DNA from: JBFWNZ01 sp050250795
GTDB taxonomy: Bacteria > Pseudomonadota > Alphaproteobacteria > UBA8366
Reading direction: 5' to 3'
Assembly (NCBI GenBank): GCA_050250795.1
Contig: JBFWNZ010000090.1
Coordinates: forward strand, 1-11,897
DNA length: 11,897 bases
In this document: piece by piece, positions 1 through 6,200 of the stretch
How the letters are laid out: every line of letters begins with the position of its first letter
Numbering within the stretch: the stretch's first letter is position 1
The notes under the pieces: model-generated
Seen by the model: the letters and a program-made list of their open reading frames with translations, nothing else
What the model was told of the DNA's origin: nothing
The model's database searches: none
Position numbers and translations under genes: made by a program

Positions 1-624
1 TCCGATCTCCGACGTCACCATCGCGTCCACGATCCCGGTGGAGAAGGCCTGCGGAATCTCGACCGCCTCGACGATGGTCGGCACCGCTTCCATCAGCTTC
101 GCCATCGTCGCCGTCGCCGCATTATAGGTGCGGAACTTGACGCCTTTCAAATCGGCGACCGAACCGATGGGCTTGTTGGTGAAGAAGCCCTGGCCGGGCC
201 ACGGCACGACGTAGAGAAGCTGCATGCCCTGCGCCATCAGCTTCTTCTCGACGAACGGCTTCTGCGCATCCCACAGCTTCTTCGCATCGGCGTAGCTGGT
301 GGCGAGGAACGGCACCGCATCGGCCCCGAAGACCGCGTCCTCGTTCAGCAGGTTCGCCATCAGCATCTCGGCGATCGGCACCTGTCCGGTCTGGACCGCG
401 CGCTTGATCTCCGGATGCTTGAACAGCGACTGGGCGCTATGGACGTTGATTTTCAGCGAACCGTTGGTCGCCTTCTCGATATCCGCCGCGAACGTCCGAA
501 TGTTCTGGGTGTGGAATTCGGCATCGGGATAGGGCGTGGGCATGTCCCAGCCGGTCTGCGCCGATGCCGGCAGCGACAAGAGGCCCGCGACCACAGCGAG
601 GCCGGTAATCCGCATGATTCCCAT
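1..624 (-). CDS. dctP: TRAP transporter substrate-binding protein, DctP family (partial, C-terminus beyond left edge)
   Basis: This is the periplasmic solute-binding component of a tripartite ATP-independent (TRAP) transporter; it would deliver a ligand, typically an organic acid, to DctQ/DctM membrane partners that are not in the window. The first 208 codons are visible. A Sec signal peptide covers residues 1-22 (hydrophobic stretch, then ASA before Gln23). Family hallmarks follow: an export-mature start rich in F/D/E/K, the segment VADLKGVKFRTYN with Arg165 where DctP proteins place the ligand-carboxylate-binding arginine, and PQAFSTGIVDAMVTS at residues 191-205, matching the usual 'aLqtGvvDg' motif. 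ATG at 624 is chosen because AGGGAG (638-633) lies 8 nt upstream; an in-frame ATG at 615 has no such site. The gene is divergent from the MFS gene. The ligand cannot be told from sequence. The family call is secure. Confidence 0.9.
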   Translation of the reverse strand, partial: MGIMRITGLAVVAGLLSLPASAQTGWDMPTPYPDAEFHTQNIRTFAADIEKATNGSLKINVHSAQSLFKHPEIKRAVQTGQVPIAEMLMANLLNEDAVFGADAVPFLATSYADAKKLWDAQKPFVEKKLMAQGMQLLYVVPWPGQGFFTNKPIGSVADLKGVKFRTYNAATATMAKLMEAVPTIVEAVEIPQAFSTGIVDAMVTSEIG

Positions 625-634
625 GCTTTTATCT

Positions 635-645
635 CCCTGACAGGG
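635..645. repeat. Short perfect palindrome CCCTG-A-CAGGG
   Basis: A 5-1-5 inverted repeat lies between the candidate -10 box and the start codon of the TRAP gene and shares its GGGA bases with the ribosome-binding site. It could be a half-operator or chance; 10 paired bases are too few to decide. Confidence 0.3.
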
Positions 646-651
646 TTTATA
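646..651 (-). promoter_or_regulatory. Candidate -10 box for the TRAP gene
   Basis: The minus strand reads TATAAA, 21 nt ahead of the ATG at 624, which would give a short leader of about 15 nt carrying the AGGGAG ribosome-binding site. No good TTGACA-like -35 box lies 16-18 nt upstream, so the assignment rests on the -10 hexamer and its position only. Confidence 0.3.
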
Positions 652-748
652 GCCGTCCCGATTACGAATAATGGACGACGCCACCCGCACGAGTCCATCG
701 CCTTGGCCGGGCCATGCAAAGCCCCTGATGCTTTCGCCGAAACACGTC

Positions 749-754
749 TATAGT
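749..754 (+). promoter_or_regulatory. Candidate -10 box for fsr
   Basis: TATAGT lies 50 nt before the fsr ATG. The best -35 partner is CTGATG at 725-730 (3 of 6 matches to TTGACA, 18-nt spacer), which is weak. The stop codon TAG that closes the fsr frame upstream (751-753) falls inside the same hexamer. Confidence 0.22.
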
Positions 755-762
755 GCGCCCGC

Positions 763-777
763 GGTGCGCAACGCACC
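763..777. repeat. Short hairpin GGTGCG-CAA-CGCACC upstream of fsr
   Basis: A perfect 6-bp inverted repeat with a 3-nt loop ends 27 nt before the fsr start and lies just downstream of the candidate -10 box. That position would suit a repressor site or a leader hairpin. There is no following T-run, so it is not an intrinsic terminator. Confidence 0.35.
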
Positions 778-804
778 TGCCGGCCATCGAGACGGATATC
801 CAGC

Positions 805-2037
805 ATGAGCGAGAATGCTATCGGCGCGGGGGCTTCGCCCCTCGAAGCGACGCCGCCTGCCGCAGCGGAGACGGGCACCTTCGCCATCGTCCTGTCGCTG
901 AGCTTCTGTCACCTGCTGAACGACACCATGCAGTCGCTGGTGCCGGCCATCTATCCGATCCTGAAGGACAGCTATCACCTGGACTTCGCCCAGATCGGCC
1001 TGATCACGCTGGCCTTTCAGGTGACGGCCTCGCTGCTCCAGCCGGTTGTGGGCCTCTACACCGACCGGCGTCCCATGCCCTATTCGCTGGCCGTCGGCAT
1101 GAGCTTTACCCTGGTCGGCCTGATCGTCCTCTCGATGGCGTCCAGCTATCCGGTGATCCTGGTCTCGGCCGCGATGATCGGCGTCGGCTCGTCGGTGTTC
1201 CACCCGGAATCCTCGCGGATCGCGCGGATGGCGTCGGGCGGCCGGCACGGCCTCGCGCAATCGCTGTTCCAGGTCGGCGGCAATGCCGGCTCCGCCATCG
1301 GCCCGCTGCTGGCCGCCTTCATCGTGCTGCCGCGCGGCCAGTCCAGCATCGCCTGGTTCTCCGCCGCCGCGCTGGTGGCGATCCTCGTGCTACTGGCCGT
1401 CGGCAACTGGTTCGTCCGCAACCGGCACCTGTCGCGGCCGAAGCCGCGCGCCGGCGGCGGCGGCATCGTCCTGTCGCGCCGGCGGGTGCTGTTCTCCGTC
1501 TTCATCCTGATGGCGCTGCTGTTCTCGAAGAACGTCTACAGCGCCAGCCTCAGCTCCTATTACACCTTCTACCTGATCCACAAATTCGGGCTGTCGGTGC
1601 AGTCGGCGCAGATCGCGTTGTTCGCCTTCCTGGCCGCGCTGGCGACCGGAACGCTGATCGGCGGCTGGGTCGGCGACAAGATCGGGCGCATTCCGGTGAT
1701 CTGGGTCTCGATCCTGGGCGTGCTGCCTTTCACGCTCGCCCTGCCGCATGCCGGCCTCATCCTGACCCTCATCCTCTCGGTCGTGATCGGGCTTGTCATG
1801 GCCTCGGCCTTCTCCGCCATCCTGGTCTATGCGCAGGACCTCATTCCCGGAAAGGTCGGGACCGTGGCGGGGCTGTTCTTCGGCATCTCCTTCGGCCTGG
1901 GCGGTCTGGGTGCCGCGGCGCTGGGCGAACTGGCCGACCGGACGAGCATCGAGACGGTCTATCAGGCTTGCGCCTTCCTTCCGGCCATCGGCCTTCTGAC
2001 CGTCTTCCTGCCCCGGATCGAGACCCGGCGCCGCTGA
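805..2037 (+). CDS. fsr: MFS efflux transporter, fosmidomycin-resistance (Fsr) family
   Basis: An inner-membrane major facilitator superfamily exporter of 410 residues, close to the roughly 400 typical of Fsr proteins. The cytoplasmic N-terminus (about 25 residues) is followed by about twelve hydrophobic segments. Fsr-specific signatures are clear: the first helix with HLLNDTMQSLVPAIYP (residues 36-51), and a long conserved block at 126-168 with GVGSSVFHPESSRIAR, SGGRHGLAQS and FQVGGNAGSAIGPL. MFS motif A appears as GLYTDRR (83-89) and again as GGWVGDKIGR (286-295). ATG 805 is the only usable start, since an in-frame TAG lies at 751 with no alternative start codon between; its ribosome-binding site is poor. 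The E. coli homologue exports fosmidomycin, but the natural substrate in most bacteria is unknown, so resistance should not be assumed. It is convergent with the chemosensory operon and divergent from the TRAP gene. Confidence 0.92.
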   Translation: MSENAIGAGASPLEATPPAAAETGTFAIVLSLSFCHLLNDTMQSLVPAIYPILKDSYHLDFAQIGLITLAFQVTASLLQPVVGLYTDRRPMPYSLAVGMSFTLVGLIVLSMASSYPVILVSAAMIGVGSSVFHPESSRIARMASGGRHGLAQSLFQVGGNAGSAIGPLLAAFIVLPRGQSSIAWFSAAALVAILVLLAVGNWFVRNRHLSRPKPRAGGGGIVLSRRRVLFSVFILMALLFSKNVYSASLSSYYTFYLIHKFGLSVQSAQIALFAFLAALATGTLIGGWVGDKIGRIPVIWVSILGVLPFTLALPHAGLILTLILSVVIGLVMASAFSAILVYAQDLIPGKVGTVAGLFFGISFGLGGLGAAALGELADRTSIETVYQACAFLPAIGLLTVFLPRIETRRR

Positions 2038-2046
2038 ACCGGCGCC
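2027..2046. terminator. Possible hairpin at the convergent gene ends
   Basis: GGCGCC at 2027-2032 pairs with GGCGCC at 2041-2046 around an 8-nt loop that contains the fsr stop codon (2035-2037). It sits exactly where fsr and the chemosensory operon converge. Neither strand has a T-run after the stem, and GGCGCC is self-complementary and common in GC-rich DNA, so termination here may instead be Rho-dependent. Confidence 0.22.
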
Positions 2047-5000
2047 TCACCCCTGCAGCAGATCGCGGAAGCGCCGGGCAAGATCGGCTTGCCGGTACGG
2101 CTTGGACAGGATGTTGAAGACGATGTCGCTGCGCCCGTTGATCACCATCTCCGGATAACCCGAGGTCAGCAGAACACGCACCGCCGGCCAGCGGTCCGCG
2201 ACCTGGATGGCAAGGTCCAGGCCGCTCATGCCGCCGGCCATCACCACGTCGGAGAACAGAATCGCGATGTCGGCGCGTTGTTCTAGGAGACCGACCGCTT
2301 CCGCGGCCGAGGACGATTCCAGGACGCCGTAGCCGAGCGACCCAATCCGGCGGACGACGCTTTGCCGGACCGAGGCATTGTCCTCGACCACCAGCACCAG
2401 TTCCCCATTGCCGCGGGACGGCGCTTCCGCCTCGGCTTCCTCCTCATGCGCGGCGATATCCTCCATCGACGGCAGATAGAGCCGGAAGGTCGTGCCGTGG
2501 CCGACCTCGCTGTAGACCGTGATATGGCCGCCGGACTGCTTCACGAAGCCATACACCATGGCAAGGCCGAGTCCCGTTCCCTTGCCCTTCTCCTTCGTGG
2601 TGAAGAACGGCTCGAAGATGTGCTGCAGCGTCTTCGCCGGAATGCCGGTGCCCGTGTCGCTCACCTCCAGAACGACATAGTTCCCCAGCTTCACATCCTG
2701 CTTGTCCACCCAGTCGATTTCCTGATCCGTCGCATTGCGCGTCGCGATCGTCAGCACGCCGCCCTGGGGCATCGCGTCGCGCGCGTTGACGGACAGGTTC
2801 ATCAGGGCCGAATCCAACTGGGCGGGGTCGATCATCACCGGCCAGGGATCGTCGCAGAGCCCGAGGCGCAGCTCGACATTCTCCTCCAGAACCCGCGCCA
2901 GCAGCTTGGTCATTCCCGCGACAAGCTCGTTCACATCGGTCCTTCTGGGCTCCAGTTCCTGACGGCGCGAGAAGGCGAGCAGCTGCCGCGTAAGGTCGGC
3001 GCCCCGCAACGCCCCGTGCAAGGCGGCCTCCAGGCACTGCTTCGCCTCATCGGGTTCCAGCGGCGCTTCCAGCATCAGATCGACATTGCCGATCACGACA
3101 TTCAGCAGGTTGTTGAAATCATGCGCGATGCCGCCCGTCAGATTGCCGATGGCCTCCATCTTCTGCGCCTGGCGCAGTTGCTCTTCGATCCGGCGGCGTT
3201 GGGTGATGTCCTCGAGCGTCAGGATGGCGCCCCGGACATCGCCCTTCCCATCCTGCAAGGGCGTACCCGACAGCAGAGTCCAAAGGACGCCTCCATCCTT
3301 TTTGGATTGCTGGATCTCGACGCTCCGGAAAGCCTGGCCCCGGCGAACCTTGTCGAACAGGTCCACCGCCGGCATCTCGGTCGCCCCCGCGATCGGGATG
3401 GGCCGCCCGACGATCTCCTCGGTCGAATACCCGAAGGTCGACTCGGCCGCCTGGTTCCAGGTCAGCACCTTCCGCTCGCGATCCATCGTGACGATGGCGA
3501 CCGGCGACGCATCCAGGATGCTGGACACCAGCTGGTCGGCTTCGCGCCGTGTCGCCTCCGAGGCTTCACGCTGGACCGTGATGCCGATCACATTCGCGAC
3601 CGACTGGAGGAACTCGACCTCGTCCTGGCTGAAATCCTGGGGAACATCGCTGTCGACGCCGAGAATGCCGAAGTAGCGGCCGACGCCGGGGATCGGAATC
3701 GTGACGCTGCACACCGCGTTGTGATCGGCGAGGAACCCCGGTCTCGGGCGATCGATCTTGTCCCAATCCGCCACCATCACGGGCCGGCCGAGATGAACCG
3801 TGTAGCTGCCTTCCGGCACATCGGGCCGTGAGAACCTGTAATTGCCGACGATACCCTCGGCCCATCCGTATCCTGCGACCATGAGATAGGCATTGGGGTC
3901 CGCAGCGTCGCGCTGGAATATCTTGCAGAAGGGGGCATCGATCGTGTCCCGGATCGTCTGCATGGCTTCCGACATCAGAAGCTCTAACGAAAGCCCGCTC
4001 AGCGCGCGCTGGCTCAACCGGGCGACGGCGGCCTGCTGACGGACGCGCGCGGCCAGTTCCGCTGTCCTGAGTCGGACCTTCTCCTCAAGGTCGCGATGCA
4101 GACGGATGCGCTCAAGCGCGACGACCACCTGCTGCCCGATGGTCGTGAACGTTCGCAGGTCGGCGTCGTCGAATGCTTCGTTCCCCGCCCCGACGAGGTT
4201 CAGGAGGCCGAGCGGGCGGCCGTCCGCCAACAGGGGGACGCTGGCATGGCGGCAGGTCTCACCGCCTCGATGCGTCGCGATGCTCGACCACCGGCAATCG
4301 ACAATGTTCTCCGCGGTATCCATCCGGCCGGCGAGCAATCTTTCCCGGCACGCGCATTGCCCGTCGCGCTGCATCGCTTCCGCGACGCTGGCGGGGATGT
4401 TCTTGAAGTCGGCCAGTTCCAATCGGCCTGCGTCGTCCGCCAGCACGATCCAGCCTGCCTCGACTCCCGGAAGGTCGAGAGCACGATCCAGCGTGAGGGC
4501 TGCCGCTTCCCGCTCGGTGCGGCAGCCGTTCAGCCCCTCCGCGACCAGATACAGCGCGTTGAGCGTCTCGTAAGAGCGATGCAGCAGCTTCTGGCCGTGC
4601 TTGACCTCGTCATTGAGGCGAACGGCCTGTTCGTAGGTGGAGATCAGCAGATCGAGAATCTGCTGCCGTTCGGCCGTGATGAAATGCCGCTCGCCACCCA
4701 GTTCGATTTCGATGCCGACCTGGAGCTTGCCGGAATGCCGGAGCGCGCGGTTGCTCAGGATGTATTCGATGCGGGAGACGAGATACTTCTCGTCATAGGG
4801 CTTGATGATGAAGTTGTCGGCCCCGGCCTCAAGCCCCAGGAAGACGTCGGTCGGACTGGCGAGGCTCGTGACGAGAATGACCGGCAGATCGTTCAGGTTG
4901 GGATCGCGCCGTATCGCCCGGCAAAGCTCGAAGCCGGTCATCTCGGGCATGACGACGTCGCTGACCAGGATATCCGGCCGCTGGGCGCGGGCCTGATCGA

Positions 5001-5139
5001 GCGCCTTGCGGCCATTTGCCGTCAGGATCGTGACGAAGCCCTGATCCTCGAGCAGGAACCGGATCTGCTCGCGTTGCGTAAGGCTGTCCTCCGCAACCAG
5101 AACCGTGACAGGCTTTCCGTCGCCCCTAAACCTGGCCAT
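2047..5139 (-). CDS. Soluble hybrid sensor histidine kinase REC-GAF-GAF-PAS-HisKA-HATPase-REC, CheS3-like
   Basis: A 1030-residue cytoplasmic kinase with no transmembrane segment. Domains: receiver 11-130 (acidic E17/D18, phosphoacceptor D61 in SDVVMPEM, T91, K113); helical linker 150-195; GAF 195-345 with C262, C264, C282 and C296; coiled linker 346-372; second GAF 374-526; PAS 535-650; HisKA 654-725 with H673 in IAHDFNN; HATPase 765-890 with N785, G1 DTGTGIP (828-834), FEPFFTTK and G2 GKGTGLGL; Glu/Ala linker; C-terminal receiver 914-1030 (E919/D920, D964, K1013). All catalytic residues are present. AAAGGGG lies 6 nt before the ATG, and the start overlaps the cheB end by 14 nt, so it is the last gene of the operon. 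The leading receiver suggests it takes phosphate from CheA, as proposed for CheS3 of Rhodospirillum centenum; that role is inference. Its final target is not in the window. Confidence 0.93.
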   Translation of the reverse strand: MARFRGDGKPVTVLVAEDSLTQREQIRFLLEDQGFVTILTANGRKALDQARAQRPDILVSDVVMPEMTGFELCRAIRRDPNLNDLPVILVTSLASPTDVFLGLEAGADNFIIKPYDEKYLVSRIEYILSNRALRHSGKLQVGIEIELGGERHFITAERQQILDLLISTYEQAVRLNDEVKHGQKLLHRSYETLNALYLVAEGLNGCRTEREAAALTLDRALDLPGVEAGWIVLADDAGRLELADFKNIPASVAEAMQRDGQCACRERLLAGRMDTAENIVDCRWSSIATHRGGETCRHASVPLLADGRPLGLLNLVGAGNEAFDDADLRTFTTIGQQVVVALERIRLHRDLEEKVRLRTAELAARVRQQAAVARLSQRALSGLSLELLMSEAMQTIRDTIDAPFCKIFQRDAADPNAYLMVAGYGWAEGIVGNYRFSRPDVPEGSYTVHLGRPVMVADWDKIDRPRPGFLADHNAVCSVTIPIPGVGRYFGILGVDSDVPQDFSQDEVEFLQSVANVIGITVQREASEATRREADQLVSSILDASPVAIVTMDRERKVLTWNQAAESTFGYSTEEIVGRPIPIAGATEMPAVDLFDKVRRGQAFRSVEIQQSKKDGGVLWTLLSGTPLQDGKGDVRGAILTLEDITQRRRIEEQLRQAQKMEAIGNLTGGIAHDFNNLLNVVIGNVDLMLEAPLEPDEAKQCLEAALHGALRGADLTRQLLAFSRRQELEPRRTDVNELVAGMTKLLARVLEENVELRLGLCDDPWPVMIDPAQLDSALMNLSVNARDAMPQGGVLTIATRNATDQEIDWVDKQDVKLGNYVVLEVSDTGTGIPAKTLQHIFEPFFTTKEKGKGTGLGLAMVYGFVKQSGGHITVYSEVGHGTTFRLYLPSMEDIAAHEEEAEAEAPSRGNGELVLVVEDNASVRQSVVRRIGSLGYGVLESSSAAEAVGLLEQRADIAILFSDVVMAGGMSGLDLAIQVADRWPAVRVLLTSGYPEMVINGRSDIVFNILSKPYRQADLARRFRDLLQG

Positions 5140-6187
5140 GCTGCACCCCTTTGCCGCCGCCGGCGAGCGCGGCGATCATTGCCGCAATCTCTGCCGGCGG
5201 CAGAATGTGATCGGTCGCATCGTCCTGCATGGCGGCCCCGGGCATTCCGAAAACGACACAGCTCTGCTCTTCCTGAACGGCAGTCACACCGCCTGCCGTC
5301 CGGATCGCCCGCAATCCTGAAACGCCGTCCCGCCCCATGCCGGTCAGCAGAACTCCCATGGCGCTGGCGCCGTACACAGTGGCGACCGAATGAAACAGAT
5401 GGTCGCTCGACGGACAGAACATGTCGCCGGCCATGCCCGCATACTGACGAAAGCGCCCATTGGGTTCGATACTCAGCTGCGCCGCGTCGGGGGCGATATA
5501 GGCCATCCCCGGCTGCGCAAGCATTCCGCCTTCGGCCAGCCGGACCGGAAGCGGCGCCTTCTGGTCCAGCCAGGCGGCAAACCCGGGCGCGAACCCCGCC
5601 GCCATGTGCTGGACGATGATCACGGGCGCCGTCAGTCCCGTCGGCAGACCGCTCAGAATCTGGCTGATGACGCCGGGAGCGCCCGTGGAGCCGCCGATCG
5701 CGACGCAGGCAATGCCGGTACGCTTCCGGGCGACGGAGCGGGGCTCCTGCACCGCCGACGGCCGTTCGCTCGGCCATCGCCGCACGACTTTGACCTCCGC
5801 CATGAGCTTGAGGGTCTGCAACAGGTGCTGCGCCTGCCGGTCATGGCCGGGGTCGTCGAGATCGACCGGCTTGACCACCATCGACAAGGCCCCGTTGCGC
5901 AGCGTGTCGAAGGTCATTGCGACATCTTCGGACACGATGGTGGCGCTGGTGACGACGATGGGCACCGGTGTTGCGGACATGATCGCACGCGTGGCCTCGG
6001 CGCCGTTCATCCGCGGCATGTGATAGTCCATCAGGACGATGTCGGGATTCAGCTGGGCCGTCATTTCCACGGCTTCGACACCGTCCTTGGCCGTCCCGAC
6101 GACCGAGAAGGCACCGTCCTCCTCCAGCAGGAAAATCAGCAGTTCCCGCTGCACCGGCGAATCTTCGGCAACCAGAATCCGGATCAT
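5126..6187 (-). CDS. cheB: CheB, chemoreceptor glutamate methylesterase/deamidase with receiver domain
   Basis: CheB removes methyl groups from receptor glutamates when its receiver is phosphorylated by CheA. With ATG 6187 it has 353 residues, the usual length. The receiver spans about 1-118 (acidic E8/D9, D54 in LMDYHMP, T80, K106). A basic linker with KVVRRW leads to the esterase domain at about 158-345, which holds the catalytic triad: S167 in IGGSTGAP, H194 in IVQHM and D287 in LLTGMGRDG. ATG 6187 is preferred over the in-frame GTG at 6193 because GAGG (6199-6196) lies 8 nt from the ATG but only 2 nt from the GTG. It starts 13 nt after the cheA stop and overlaps the hybrid-kinase gene by 14 nt. 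The receiver end carries GALSMVVKPVDLDDP, a form seen in CheB proteins of alternative chemosensory systems rather than flagellar ones (from memory of the family). Confidence 0.94.
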   Translation of the reverse strand: MIRILVAEDSPVQRELLIFLLEEDGAFSVVGTAKDGVEAVEMTAQLNPDIVLMDYHMPRMNGAEATRAIMSATPVPIVVTSATIVSEDVAMTFDTLRNGALSMVVKPVDLDDPGHDRQAQHLLQTLKLMAEVKVVRRWPSERPSAVQEPRSVARKRTGIACVAIGGSTGAPGVISQILSGLPTGLTAPVIIVQHMAAGFAPGFAAWLDQKAPLPVRLAEGGMLAQPGMAYIAPDAAQLSIEPNGRFRQYAGMAGDMFCPSSDHLFHSVATVYGASAMGVLLTGMGRDGVSGLRAIRTAGGVTAVQEEQSCVVFGMPGAAMQDDATDHILPPAEIAAMIAALAGGGKGVQHGQV

Positions 6188-6195
6188 CGCCACAG

Positions 6196-6199
6196 CCTC
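6196..6199 (-). promoter_or_regulatory. Ribosome-binding site that decides the cheB start
   Basis: GAGG on the minus strand lies immediately after the cheA stop codon, 8 nt ahead of ATG 6187 and only 2 nt ahead of GTG 6193. The spacing supports the ATG. Confidence 0.5.
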
Positions 6200-6200
6200 A

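Larger units (their letters stand above)
625..804. other. Divergent intergenic region between the TRAP gene and fsr
   Basis: This 180-bp stretch separates two divergently transcribed genes and must hold promoters for both. It is visibly more AT-rich near 646-672 than the flanking genes. It contains a TATAAA on the minus strand (651-646), a TATAGT on the plus strand (749-754), a short palindrome (635-645) and a short hairpin (763-777). I see no small ORF with a credible ribosome-binding site and no RNA gene in it. Confidence 0.7.

Noticed and set aside
753..2117. Alternative plus-strand frame of 454 codons overlapping fsr
   Set aside because: The 805-2037 frame has clear Fsr motifs and membrane helices; the other frame is Arg/Gly/Pro-rich shadow sequence.
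2362..3831. Open frame of 489 codons on the plus strand, antisense to the hybrid kinase
   Set aside because: Same reason: low-complexity Arg/Asp/His-rich translation over a strongly conserved kinase, with no domain and no promoter.
5191..5203. Palindrome CTGCCG-G-CGGCAG near the cheB 3' end
   Set aside because: Six-base arms within coding sequence encoding LPPAE are expected by chance at this GC content, and no terminator context follows.
4096..5619. Open frame of 507 codons on the plus strand across the kinase and cheB
   Set aside because: It spans the junction of two real minus-strand genes and shows no family features.
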